From Micrococcaceae bacterium (GTDB lineage Bacteria; Actinomycetota; Actinomycetes; Actinomycetales; Micrococcaceae): a DNA stretch of 38,426 nt. The notes beneath the pieces are model-generated. The model did no database searches and had not been told where the DNA came from. It saw only the letters and a program-made list of their open reading frames with translations. This document shows positions 27,601 through 34,032 of this stretch, piece after piece (position 1 is the stretch's first letter; each line of letters begins with the position of its first letter). The stretch lies in the NCBI GenBank assembly GCA_025465475.1, contig JAODMR010000031.1, forward strand, positions 1 through 38,426. The letters are read 5' to 3'. The translations under genes and the position numbers were made by a program.

Positions 27601-28210
27601 CTGGCATCAGGCGGTGCCAGCGGGCAAACCGGCGTCGGGGCAGCAGGTATTTCCTGCCGCCCATGGCCAGGCCGACGTCGGAGGAGGGACCGACGAGCAC
27701 CGTCAGCACGGGAGCCAGGGTCTGTGGGTCAATCGCCCTGGCAGCAAGCTGTTCCACCGTCACTCCCACCGGGGAACGGGGGTGCCGTTGTTCGTGGGCG
27801 TCAGAGATCAACCGGACCAGGGCACGGTAGCCGGCGGCCCGGTTGCCACCATGAGCCAGCACCACCACCCGTCCGGCTTCCCGCAACTGCTCCCTGCCGG
27901 TGTCCCGTCCCTGCAATAGGCCAGAGTCCCGTACTTGCTCCCGACCAGTACTTCCTGGAGCTGTTGCAGGGCTCGAGTTCAGGAGAGCTTCTGCTGGTTC
28001 CAGCACGGCCAGGTCCACACCGACGATGGGATCCAGTCCCGCGTCCATGCAGGCCCGTAGATGCTTGATGGTGCCGTACAGACCATCCCGATCCGTGCAG
28101 GCCAGTGCGTCGGCGCCATCGGCTGCTGCAGCCTGCGCCAGCTGCTCTGGCCAGGACACTCCGTAGTGGGCGCTGAAGGCGGTGGAAACGTGAAGATGGG
28201 TAAAAGCCAT
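24608..28210 (-). CDS. dnaE2: Error-prone DNA polymerase DnaE2
   Basis: C-family polymerase for damage-induced translesion synthesis. 1200 residues: N-terminal PHP domain (HLHVSTAFSAHYG), palm with the catalytic PDIDIDVE motif, MGMLKLDVLG, GCFQIESPGQRELI, the fingers region SLFRPGPMKSNMVKPF, a helix-hairpin-helix region (LYGLSGAELKRIVAA) and a C-terminal OB fold (VMVAGVRVATQTPPMRGGKRV). The frame is open to 28249, but the ATG at 28210 gives the family start MAFTHLHVST. It lies 10 bases downstream of the DUF6504 gene, with which it shares an SOS-type promoter. imuA/imuB, the usual partners, are not adjacent. Confidence 0.95.
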   Translation of the reverse strand: MAFTHLHVSTAFSAHYGVSWPEQLAQAAAADGADALACTDRDGLYGTIKHLRACMDAGLDPIVGVDLAVLEPAEALLNSSPATAPGSTGREQVRDSGLLQGRDTGREQLREAGRVVVLAHGGNRAAGYRALVRLISDAHEQRHPRSPVGVTVEQLAARAIDPQTLAPVLTVLVGPSSDVGLAMGGRKYLLPRRRFARWHRLMPAGTLAAEIVSHLSAPGDHLSTSSAVRMLKLATELGVPAVLTNAVRYCDSDGAATADVLDSARSLTPLTALAGPEPQLQPNGQGWLKTSRQMTDVAREIISAAGLGTAELTRLLASTEQVADRCRMDPVTDMGWKQPVVPEVSVIGIQHDPLTELTLRCEAGIGRRFPGISGTPERVMRARLQHELQIIDRLGFASYFLTVAEVSQMILDMGVRAAARGSGASSLVNYLIGISQVDPLRHDLIFERFLSRDRSTLPDIDIDVESAERHNVYSRIFERFGAERVTLMSMQNGYRARGAVRDAGLALGMDEDDVGTIAKQLWRFSARKFREAMAEKPELREFSDQVERSRGARTRHQQLDLLVDLTERLDRLPRHISMHPCGVILGDSTLLDRTPVQPSGLGLPMSQFDKHDMDPMGMLKLDVLGVRMQSAMAYALREVIRIHPSKAEVVEAGNHPVDEQGKGPSFISDDGRIELNAVPLDDEPTYELIRSTYTLGCFQIESPGQRELIGKLAPREFNDLIIDISLFRPGPMKSNMVKPFLENRHGFAPEVYPHPALKPALAETHGVTVFHEQVLKTFDIMTGCGLARADELRRALGNEAKEPAVEEYFRRTARTKGYALDVIDQVWDTLKSFGSFGFCKAHGAAFAVPTYQSAWLKAHHPEAFLAGLWEHDPGMYPRRLLVAEARRMGIPILPVDINASSGEYRVEWVLQKDGSKRLGIRMSLAGLYGLSGAELKRIVAAQPYDSLADFRTRAKVSRPAMKRLAQLGAFDSLHAAVKGRTGSSASRADMIAHLESLPSGAGNRRWDPMAGQLHLPLEDLELSNLQNRLPEPTMTEKVRTELDLLALDVSGHLMTSYQPLLEALGVTTSDKLLGLRSNTEVMVAGVRVATQTPPMRGGKRVVFISIDDGTGCIDATFFTEAQEKSGPLLFGTRMLLIRGLTRRTGPRGISLQALEAWDLSETATLPLPGNATGRPLAPELLTPGAFDGTSRTLAVTGFNG

Positions 28211-28220
28211 GCCGCGCCGA

Positions 28221-28535
28221 TCAGGCTGTCCGCTGCTGCTGCGCATCATGGAGCCGAATCAGGCGCCACCGTCCGCTGCCCACATGCCTGCTGAGATCAA
28301 AGGTCAGCAAGGGTCCCTGACCGTCCAACCGTGCCTGCACCCGCCAGATCTCCGAATCCACCAAGCCGGCACCGGCTCCTGCCGCAGCCCTGGATTCCTC
28401 TTCCCACCAGTTTCGGCGTTCGTACCAGCGCACTGGTTCGGCACCCAGCCGGTAGGTCCTCCCCTGCCACTCCAGCCGGAGTGGCAGCCCGTTCTGGGCG
28501 CAGGAAACCTCAACGGATTGGGTAAACATTCCCAT
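28221..28535 (-). CDS. DUF6504-type small protein upstream of dnaE2
   Basis: A 104-residue protein of unknown function, of a kind commonly encoded next to dnaE2 and the Y-family polymerase in actinobacteria. Visible features: MGMFTQSVEV start, a Trp/Arg-rich core (RLEWQGRTYRLGAEPVRWYERRNWW) and EIWRVQARL near the end; no membrane segment. The ATG at 28535 has an excellent Shine-Dalgarno (GGAGGAAA). The frame extends to 28721, but the upstream part crosses the promoter and SOS box and is not coding. Cotranscription with dnaE2 is likely from the 10-bp spacing. Confidence 0.82.
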   Translation of the reverse strand: MGMFTQSVEVSCAQNGLPLRLEWQGRTYRLGAEPVRWYERRNWWEEESRAAAGAGAGLVDSEIWRVQARLDGQGPLLTFDLSRHVGSGRWRLIRLHDAQQQRTA

Positions 28536-28612
28536 GACGGTTTCCTCCGCTCCTGACCTGATTCGTACCGGCGAAGGACCGAAGAAAGCCCTCGGCCCGA
28601 CCCCACCGTTAT

Positions 28613-28628
28613 TCGAACACATATTCGA
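28613..28628 (-). promoter_or_regulatory. LexA (SOS) box of the DUF6504–dnaE2 operon
   Basis: TCGAAC-ACAT-ATTCGA matches the actinobacterial SOS box TCGAAC-N4-GTTCGA at 11 of 12 positions. The overlapping ATATTCGAATAT (28621–28632) is a perfect 12-bp palindrome. A possible -10 (TACACT, minus strand, 28637–28642) is immediately upstream, so LexA bound here would cover the transcription start. Confidence 0.75.
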
Positions 28629-28795
28629 ATATCTCCAGTGTACGACGGTGGAGGGACTGCCGGTACCGGGCGGGAGGTGTTCCGGGATGTCTGTACATGC
28701 AGCCATGGCTGGAAGCGGCAATGGCGTCTAGCATGTTTTCATGGCCATCAAGAATGCTGCGCCACCGCTATCCAGTGCAATAAAAGGAGCGTTCC

Positions 28796-29299
28796 GTGAG
28801 CACCATGGTCACCCTCACCGCAAGAACCGCCCCCTTGGACCGCGACCTGCGCATGGATACCAGGCCGGCGGTGGAAGCTGACATTCCCCGGTTGGGGGAA
28901 ATGTTCTTCTCTGCCTACGAACCGGGCGAGGGCAGCGCTAGCCCGCAAGCCGCCGTCGAAGACATCCGGCGGTTGTTCTCGGGCGGATATGGCCCGTTCT
29001 CTTCCGGGGCCTCCCTGGTGGCCCTCAATGGTGGCGGGGAAATCTCAGCCGCAATCCTGGTGGTTTCCCGGGCAACCTGGGATGACACTCCGGACTCGCC
29101 GTTCATCACCCACCTTTTCACTGCCCGGGAACACCGCCGCCAGGGCCTGGCGGAGCAACTGGTGCTGGCCGCGCTGGACAGTCTCTACAACGCCGGTTTG
29201 AAGCAGGCAGGGGTTCGGGTCGACGCCGATAACGCGGCCGCCCTGGCGCTTTACCTCTCCCTCGACTTCCGCCGGTGGTCAGCGGAGGACGACGAATAG
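28796..29299 (+). CDS. GNAT-family N-acetyltransferase
   Basis: 167 residues with the acetyl-CoA-binding motif A of GNAT enzymes: FITHLFTAREHRRQGLAEQLVLAALDSLYNAG, where RRQGLA is the pyrophosphate loop, and the typical final part (GVRVDADNAAALALYLSLDFRRW). The N-terminal part matches the alpha1–alpha2 region (TRPAVEADIPRLGEMFFSAY). The GTG at 28796 has AAAAGGAG 7 bases upstream. It is divergent from the dnaE2 operon and nearly abuts the convergent chorismate mutase-like gene. Substrate unknown; could acetylate an amine, antibiotic or protein N-terminus. Confidence 0.85.
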   Translation: MSTMVTLTARTAPLDRDLRMDTRPAVEADIPRLGEMFFSAYEPGEGSASPQAAVEDIRRLFSGGYGPFSSGASLVALNGGGEISAAILVVSRATWDDTPDSPFITHLFTAREHRRQGLAEQLVLAALDSLYNAGLKQAGVRVDADNAAALALYLSLDFRRWSAEDDE

Positions 29300-29310
29300 G
29301 GACGAGTTTG

Positions 29311-29616
29311 CTAGGCCGTGTGTGCCTGCACCTTGAGCTCCAGCTCAATGAAGGCCTCAATCATGGCGCGGTAAGTGGCTTCCACCACCACGGGATCCAC
29401 GTTTTTTGCTTCCGCCACTGAACGCACGTGGGCGATGACCTGTTCCACCCGTGCCGGTGCCCGAACGGCTGCCGGATCAGCCTTCAAGGTTCCGGCGATG
29501 CGGATCAGCCGTTCGCGCCGGGCAATCAGCGTCACCATCTGCTCATCCACCTCGTTGATCGCCACCCGTACAGCAGCCAGCTGCTCCCGTTGCGCCCTCT
29601 GGTCTTTAGTGTCCAT
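29311..29616 (-). CDS. Chorismate mutase-like protein (AroQ/PchB type)
   Basis: 101 residues forming the three-helix AroQ pattern: VRVAINEVDEQMVTLIARRERL, then K59-type lysine in AGTLKADP, RVEQVIAHVRSVAEAKNVDP and the last helix VVEATYRAMIEAFIELEL. This is the layout of type II chorismate mutase and isochorismate–pyruvate lyase; conserved Arg and Lys positions are present, but the two activities cannot be told apart. The ATG at 29616 (MDTKDQRAQ) is chosen over an upstream start at 29658 that would overlap the divergent VOC gene. No aromatic or siderophore genes are adjacent. Confidence 0.78.
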   Translation of the reverse strand: MDTKDQRAQREQLAAVRVAINEVDEQMVTLIARRERLIRIAGTLKADPAAVRAPARVEQVIAHVRSVAEAKNVDPVVVEATYRAMIEAFIELELKVQAHTA

Positions 29617-29635
29617 GCCATGAGAGTATCCAGCC

Positions 29636-30145
29636 ATGCAAGCGCGAGTCGACTTCATTTCCCTTGGCGTGCGCAGCGTGGCAGCTTCACGCCGCTTCTA
29701 CGTGGACGGTCTTGGTTGGCCCGTGCACATGGAGGTGCTGGGCGAGGTGCTGTTCATCCAGGTCAATCACGGCCTGATGCTGTCGCTGTGGGACCGGGCC
29801 TCGATGCGCAACGAAGCAGGCATGGATGACGACGGTAGTGACGACGCGGGAAACCTCGACGCGGGAAACCTCGACGGCGTGTCGATACCGGGCGATGAAG
29901 GCTCCGAAGGCGCCCCGAGGATGCCGGTGCCGCCGTTGACCCTAAGCCATAACGTGGGCAGTCCGGACGCAGTCGACCAGGTGGTGGCGGAAGCCGAGGC
30001 GGCAGGAGCCACGGTCATCTCCGCGGGGCGGCAGCAGAGCTGGGGCGGTTACACGGCCTATCTTGCTGATCCGGATGGTTTCCGCTGGGAAATTGCCTAC
30101 AACCCCACCTGGACTGTCGACGAAGGCGGCGCCGTCACGGTCTGA
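29636..30145 (+). CDS. VOC-superfamily (glyoxalase/dioxygenase fold) protein
   Basis: 169 residues with a VOC module: VDFISLGVRSVAASRRFYVDGLGWPV at the start and AYLADPDGFRWEIAYNPTW at the end, where the Glu is a usual metal ligand. An acidic insertion of about 35 residues (about 61–95) sits between the two halves and contains a perfect 15-bp duplication (29843–29857, 29858–29872) encoding DAGNL twice. The ATG is 20 bp from the divergent chorismate mutase start. The last 49 bases overlap the 3' end of the lacI-type gene on the other strand. Enzymatic role unknown. Confidence 0.82.
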   Translation: MQARVDFISLGVRSVAASRRFYVDGLGWPVHMEVLGEVLFIQVNHGLMLSLWDRASMRNEAGMDDDGSDDAGNLDAGNLDGVSIPGDEGSEGAPRMPVPPLTLSHNVGSPDAVDQVVAEAEAAGATVISAGRQQSWGGYTAYLADPDGFRWEIAYNPTWTVDEGGAVTV

Positions 30146-31158
30146 TCACGGCGTGGAGCGGCCGTGCTGGTGCGCAGCAGGAAGCGCGCCGGCAGGATCT
30201 CATCGGCCGGACCGACGTCGGCCGGAGTGGGTCCAAGCTGTCCCAGCAACCGATGCACGGCCCGGACTCCCTGCTGCCGCGCGGACTGGTCGAGGGTGGT
30301 CAGGCCCAGGATGTCGCCGGTCTCATGCCCGTCGATGCCGATCACCGACAGATCGTCGGGCACGCGCAGGCCCAGGTCGCGGGCGGCCATCATGGCGCCC
30401 ATGGCCATCTCGTCGGAGGCACAGAAAAAGGCTGTCGGGCGCTGGACCGGATCGGCCAGCAGTTGTTTGGCCTGCCGGTAGGCGTCGCTGGTGGTGTAAT
30501 CCGAAATGATGGACCAGGCGGGGAGCACAGGCAGGCTGGCAGCCTGCATGGCCGAGGTGTAGCCTGCCCGCCGCCCCAAGGAAATGGGAAAGCTGTGACC
30601 CTCCTCGTTCTCTCCGCCGATGTGTGAGATGCGCGTGTGCCCCAAACCGATGAGGTGGTCTGTGGCCTGCCGGGAGACGGCCCTATCGTCGATCCGGATG
30701 GTGGGGATGCCCTGCAGCGGGCCGCCGACGCCAACGGTCGGCAACCCGGAGGCTCGCAATTGCCCAATTTCCTGGTCGTCCAACTGCAGGGCGACGGCGA
30801 TCAGGCCGTCCGTGCGGTTGCGCTGCAGGAAGTCGGTGAGGACTTTCTCCCGGAACTTGTCCTTCTGGAAGTTGTACAGCGTCAGGTCATAACCGGCCTC
30901 GGTCAGGGCCGACGCTATGCCCTCCAGCACGGTGGAAAAATACCACCGACTGATAAAGGGCAGCACGACGCCGATATTGCGGCTCCGGCCGGAGGCCAGC
31001 GCCGAGGCAGGATAGGACAGCACGAAGCCGAGGTCCCGGGCAGCGCGGGTGACCCGTTCCCGGGCCGAGGTTGAGACGCTGCCGTTGCCGCTGAGCGCAC
31101 GGGATACCGTTGCCGCCGACACACCCGCCACCCGTGCAACGTCCTTGATTCCTGCCAC
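30097..31158 (-). CDS. LacI-family transcriptional regulator
   Basis: 353 residues: N-terminal helix-turn-helix (IKDVARVAGVSAATVSRALSG) with the hinge, then a periplasmic-binding-protein-like sugar domain (NIGVVLPFISRWYFSTVLEGI … PDDLSVIGIDGHETGDILGLTTLDQ). It is 38 bp downstream of the alpha-glucosidase gene in the same direction, so it most likely controls that gene and itself through the two cre-like operators upstream of aglA. The start is GTG at 31158 with AGGAG about 10 bases upstream. The inducer is probably a maltose-, trehalose- or sucrose-like glucoside, by context only. Confidence 0.92.
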   Translation of the reverse strand: MAGIKDVARVAGVSAATVSRALSGNGSVSTSARERVTRAARDLGFVLSYPASALASGRSRNIGVVLPFISRWYFSTVLEGIASALTEAGYDLTLYNFQKDKFREKVLTDFLQRNRTDGLIAVALQLDDQEIGQLRASGLPTVGVGGPLQGIPTIRIDDRAVSRQATDHLIGLGHTRISHIGGENEEGHSFPISLGRRAGYTSAMQAASLPVLPAWSIISDYTTSDAYRQAKQLLADPVQRPTAFFCASDEMAMGAMMAARDLGLRVPDDLSVIGIDGHETGDILGLTTLDQSARQQGVRAVHRLLGQLGPTPADVGPADEILPARFLLRTSTAAPRRDQTVTAPPSSTVQVGL

Positions 31159-31196
31159 GGGTTATGGGCTCCTGTCCTCGAAAGTGGCCGGTCAGG

Positions 31197-32939
31197 CTAT
31201 GCCATGTCGTCCCCGGCAACGGTGCCAAGGTCCAGCCAGGCGCACTGCGCCGGAGCCAGTTTACGCAGAAACGGCGCGTCCGGGTCACTGCTCAGCAGGA
31301 CCGCGAAGGGCGGAAGGTCGATGTCGGCCTCTCCCATGTTCAGCAGGACCAGGACACCGTTGTTGATGAAGGCCACGCAGGCGCTGTCCTGGAAGGGCAG
31401 GTACCAGTCCATCGAGCCGGCGCCGAGGTGGTGGGCACGGCGGAGGTCCAGGGCCCTGCGATAGAGCGAAAGCATGGAGTTGTCATCGGCCCGCTGAAGG
31501 TCGCGTGACAGGCCGGCGAACTCCTCGGGCTGCGGAAGCCAGGCGGCGCCCGAGTCGTTGAAGCCGAGGGCCGCACCGTCAGCGCGCCAGGGCAGCGGGG
31601 CCCGGCAGCCGTCGCGGCCCAGGCGGGCACCGCCGGTGCGCGCGAACGAGGGATCCTGTCGGTACTCAGAAGGCATCCGGGTATGGTCGGGCAGTCCCAG
31701 CTCCTCGCCCTGGTACAGGTACACGCCGCCGGGCAGGGCGAGCATCAGCATGGAGGCGGCACCGGCACGGCGCCTTCCCAGTTCCAGGTCCGGCTGGGCG
31801 TCCTCGGGGCCGATGCCGTCGCCCGGACGGGAAGTTTCAGCGGTCAGGCCAAAGCGCGTGGCGTGGCGCAGCACGTCGTGGTTGGACAGCACCCAGGTGG
31901 TGGGGGCTCCCACGGTGTCAAACGTCCGCAGCGAGGAGTCAATGACCCCGCGCAGCGCCCACGCGTTCCACGCCGTGGACAGGTAGGCAAAGTTGAACGT
32001 CTGGTGCATCTGGTCGGGGCGTACCCAGTTGGTCAGCCGCTCCAGGGGATCGATGCTGGCCTCGGCGCACAGGATTGGCTCGCCGTCGTACTGCGCCAGG
32101 ATGCCGCGCCAGCTCCGGTAGATGTCATGGATCTCGGGCTGGCCAAACATGGGGGCCTCCCAGCCGGGAAAGCCCTCGCTGCTGCAGCCGTCGGCGCGGC
32201 CACCCCAGTCGGGGAGGCCGGGCGCCTTGACCAGGGCATGGGCCACGTCAACGCGGAAACCGCCGACGCCGCGCTGCAGCCAGAAGTGCAGGACGCGCTC
32301 GAATTCCGCGCGGACGGCAGGGTTGTCCCAGTTGAAGTCGGGCTGGGAGGAGTCAAAGAGGTGCAGATACCACTGTCCGGCGCTGCCGTCGGGCTCGGTA
32401 ATGCGGGTCCAGGCCGATCCGCCGAAGTGCGACTGCCAGTTATTGGGCGGGAACTCCCCGTTGGGTCCTGATCCATCCCGGAAGATGAACATGTTCCGTT
32501 CCGCACTGCCTGCCGGGGCCTCCAGCGCAGCCTTGAAAAGGGCGTGCTCGCTGGAGCAATGGTTGGGCACCAGGTCGATGATGATACGGATACCCAGGCC
32601 GCGGGCCTTGGTGACCAGGGCGTCGAAATCGTCCAGGCTGCCAAAAAGCGGGTCGACGGCGCAGTAGTCGCTGACATCGTAGCCGCCGTCGCGCTGAGGC
32701 GAGGGATAGAACGGGGACAGCCAGATCGCGTCAATGTCCAGTTCGGCGAGCTGGCCGAGCTCGGCGGTAATGCCAGGCAGGTCACCGTTTCCGTCCCCGT
32801 TCGAGTCGCGGAAAGAGCGGGGGTACACCTGGTAGATGACCGAGGAGCGCCACCACTCGTTACTGGAATTGGCATCCCGTACGTGTATCAACTGGTCCGG
32901 GGAGAGCGGGATGACCGGCATTGCGGTGGTCTGCGTCAT
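31197..32939 (-). CDS. aglA: GH13 alpha-glucosidase
   Basis: 580-residue cytosolic glycoside hydrolase of family 13. The four conserved regions are visible: DLVPNHCSSEH (I), GGFRVDVAHAL with the nucleophile Asp (II), ILCAEASID with the acid/base Glu (III) and VLSNHDVLRH (IV). The N-terminal barrel begins WWRSSVIYQVYPRSF, typical of alpha-1,4/1,6-glucosidases; the C-terminal beta domain is Asp/Leu-rich. No signal peptide. The frame extends to 33059, but the ATG at 32939 (MTQTTAMPVIP) lies just after the promoter; there is no Shine-Dalgarno, so the message is probably leaderless. Exact substrate (maltose, isomaltose, trehalose-derived sugar) cannot be read from sequence. Confidence 0.92.
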   Translation of the reverse strand: MTQTTAMPVIPLSPDQLIHVRDANSSNEWWRSSVIYQVYPRSFRDSNGDGNGDLPGITAELGQLAELDIDAIWLSPFYPSPQRDGGYDVSDYCAVDPLFGSLDDFDALVTKARGLGIRIIIDLVPNHCSSEHALFKAALEAPAGSAERNMFIFRDGSGPNGEFPPNNWQSHFGGSAWTRITEPDGSAGQWYLHLFDSSQPDFNWDNPAVRAEFERVLHFWLQRGVGGFRVDVAHALVKAPGLPDWGGRADGCSSEGFPGWEAPMFGQPEIHDIYRSWRGILAQYDGEPILCAEASIDPLERLTNWVRPDQMHQTFNFAYLSTAWNAWALRGVIDSSLRTFDTVGAPTTWVLSNHDVLRHATRFGLTAETSRPGDGIGPEDAQPDLELGRRRAGAASMLMLALPGGVYLYQGEELGLPDHTRMPSEYRQDPSFARTGGARLGRDGCRAPLPWRADGAALGFNDSGAAWLPQPEEFAGLSRDLQRADDNSMLSLYRRALDLRRAHHLGAGSMDWYLPFQDSACVAFINNGVLVLLNMGEADIDLPPFAVLLSSDPDAPFLRKLAPAQCAWLDLGTVAGDDMA

Positions 32940-32948
32940 ACAACAAGA

Positions 32949-32962
32949 GTAAGCATACTTAC
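32949..32962. promoter_or_regulatory. Small palindrome over the aglA -10 region
   Basis: GTAAG-CATA-CTTAC, a perfect 5-bp inverted repeat. It contains TATGCT on the minus strand (32952–32957), a possible -10 placed 13–18 bases before the aglA ATG, predicting a leader of only a few bases. Confidence 0.4.
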
Positions 32963-32970
32963 GGACCGAT

Positions 32971-32984
32971 TGGAAACGCTTGCA
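32971..32984. promoter_or_regulatory. cre-like LacI-family operator 1
   Basis: TGGAAACGCTTGCA matches the LacI/GalR-family consensus TGNAANCGNTNNCA at every fixed position. It lies over the expected aglA -35 region, so binding would block aglA transcription. Confidence 0.7.
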
Positions 32985-33036
32985 CATTCGATTGCAGCGA
33001 CTTCGTACCCAGATCCGACAAATGGACCACTCGGAG

Positions 33037-33050
33037 TGGAATCGCTTACA
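33037..33050. promoter_or_regulatory. cre-like LacI-family operator 2
   Basis: TGGAATCGCTTACA also matches TGNAANCGNTNNCA fully. It is 66 bp from operator 1, about six helical turns, allowing looping. It overlaps TACACT (33047–33052), a likely -10 of the divergent GAF-like gene (TGGACC–18 bp–TACACT). Confidence 0.7.
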
Positions 33051-33083
33051 CTTGCTCAAGCCCCGCTTCTAGGAGATCGCCTT

Positions 33084-33536
33084 TTGCCAGCACCCACCAG
33101 CGGCCCACGGACCCCGCTAGCCCTTCTGGATGCGGCTTTTGCCGCCGGGCCTGCCTCGTACGGCGTTCCGCTGGGAATCTGCCTGGTACGGGCCTCCCAT
33201 CCCGACGTCGGGCAAAACCTTTGGGTCACCGATCCTGACCATGGATCGGCCGGATTGGAAGCCACGTACCTCACGGGACCGGGTCGGGATGCCCTGCAGA
33301 ATGACATGGCCGTGTACATCCCGGATGTCAGCCGCTCCCGGCGGACGTGGCCCGTCGCCATGGCGGCGGCCGCCCGCAGGGACGTTGCGTCCATGCTGGT
33401 CCTTCCCCTACCCGCGGCGGGAGAGGCCCACCTGCTCATCCTCTGTTCCCCCGCCGTTGACGCCTTTGCCGGCGAGCTGCTGGCTGAGGCTTACGGTTTC
33501 GCCGACTCCGCAGCCAGGCATGTGGGCCAGCGATAG
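33084..33536 (+). CDS. Small GAF-domain-like protein
   Basis: 150 residues that look like a single GAF domain: an N-terminal helix (LALLDAAFAAG), alternating strands (YGVPLGICLVRAS, QNLWVTDPDHG, DMAVYIPDVSRSRRTW), and a MLVLPLPAAGEAHLLILCS pair of strands followed by a C-terminal helix. No output domain such as ANTAR, HTH or GGDEF follows. The start is TTG at 33084 with AGGAG eight bases upstream. It is divergent from aglA and shares the operator region, so it may be co-regulated by sugar. GAF assignment is by fold pattern only; ligand unknown. Confidence 0.65.
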   Translation: MPAPTSGPRTPLALLDAAFAAGPASYGVPLGICLVRASHPDVGQNLWVTDPDHGSAGLEATYLTGPGRDALQNDMAVYIPDVSRSRRTWPVAMAAAARRDVASMLVLPLPAAGEAHLLILCSPAVDAFAGELLAEAYGFADSAARHVGQR

Positions 33537-33548
33537 TCCTCGTCGCCA

Positions 33549-33576
33549 GGAATAAGCCAACAGCCGCCGGGGTTAT
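33549..33576 (+). promoter_or_regulatory. SigR/SigH-type promoter of the mycoredoxin gene
   Basis: GGAAT–18 bp–GTT (33549–33553 and 33572–33574) is an exact match to the thiol-oxidative-stress sigma factor consensus of Streptomyces SigR and mycobacterial SigH. Mycoredoxin genes are known members of that regulon, which supports the call. Confidence 0.6.
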
Positions 33577-33588
33577 GGGTAGTGCAAA

Positions 33589-33600
33589 GTTTTCGAAAAC
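33589..33600. promoter_or_regulatory. 12-bp palindrome in the mycoredoxin leader
   Basis: GTTTTCGAAAAC, a perfect palindrome between the predicted transcription start and the Shine-Dalgarno. Operator or mRNA structure; no regulator can be named. Confidence 0.4.
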
Positions 33601-33614
33601 CCTAAGGAGCAGTA

Positions 33615-33878
33615 GTGGATTTCACTCCCGAGACAGGCACCATCACCATGTTTTCAACGTCGTGGTGCGGCTACTGCCGCCGGTTGAAGACGCAGCTGGA
33701 CGCCCAGGGCATCGGCTACACCGAGATCAACATTGAAGAAGTTCCTGGCACGGCCGAGCTGGTCGAGAAACTGAATGGCGGCAACCAGACGGTGCCGACC
33801 GTGTTGTTCCCGGACGGATCCGCTGCCACCAACCCCTCGGTGAACGACGTCAAGGCCCGCCTCTCGGTTTCCGCCTGA
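33615..33878 (+). CDS. mrx1: Mycoredoxin (glutaredoxin-like, mycothiol-dependent)
   Basis: 87-residue thioredoxin-fold protein that removes mycothiol from mixed disulfides on oxidised proteins. The CxxC active site is in [12 protein letters not shown] (about residues 18–21), followed by the cis-Pro motif [12 protein letters not shown]. Length and motif match mycoredoxin-1 of actinobacteria. The GTG at 33615 has AAGGAG five bases upstream. A SigR/SigH-type promoter is in front and a mycothiol-dependent dehydrogenase gene follows, both consistent with the role. Confidence 0.9.
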   Translation: MDFTPETGTITMFSTSWCGYCRRLKTQLDAQGIGYTEINIEEVPGTAELVEKLNGGNQTVPTVLFPDGSAATNPSVNDVKARLSVSA

Positions 33879-33890
33879 CAAAACCTCTCA

Positions 33891-33922
33891 CGGGGCCGTT
33901 CCGCATTGCCGGAGCGGCCCCG
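33891..33922 (+). terminator. Terminator of the mycoredoxin gene
   Basis: 13-bp stem (CGGGGCCGTTCCG / CGGAGCGGCCCCG, one G–T pair) with a 6-base loop, 12 bases after the stop codon. There is no T-run, as in many actinobacterial terminators. Confidence 0.6.
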
Positions 33923-33969
33923 CTGCGTTCCCGGGGTCGGCGCCTCCGGCGGAACGGCGTTATTTGCGT

Positions 33970-33985
33970 CGAAGGTTGGCCTTCG
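33970..33985. promoter_or_regulatory. Palindrome upstream of the mycothiol dehydrogenase gene
   Basis: CGAAGG-TTGG-CCTTCG, a perfect 6-bp inverted repeat 48 bp before the start codon. A weaker SigR/SigH-like pair (GGAAC at 33951, GTT at 33975, 19-bp spacer) overlaps it. Confidence 0.35.
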
Positions 33986-34032
33986 TGGTAGACACAAGAT
34001 GTAGGGAATGTCGCCGTCGAAAGGAAGTTGCT

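Noticed and set aside
28536-28721. Longer start for the DUF6504 gene
   Set aside because: The extension crosses the LexA box and promoter; the ATG at 28535 has a near-ideal Shine-Dalgarno.
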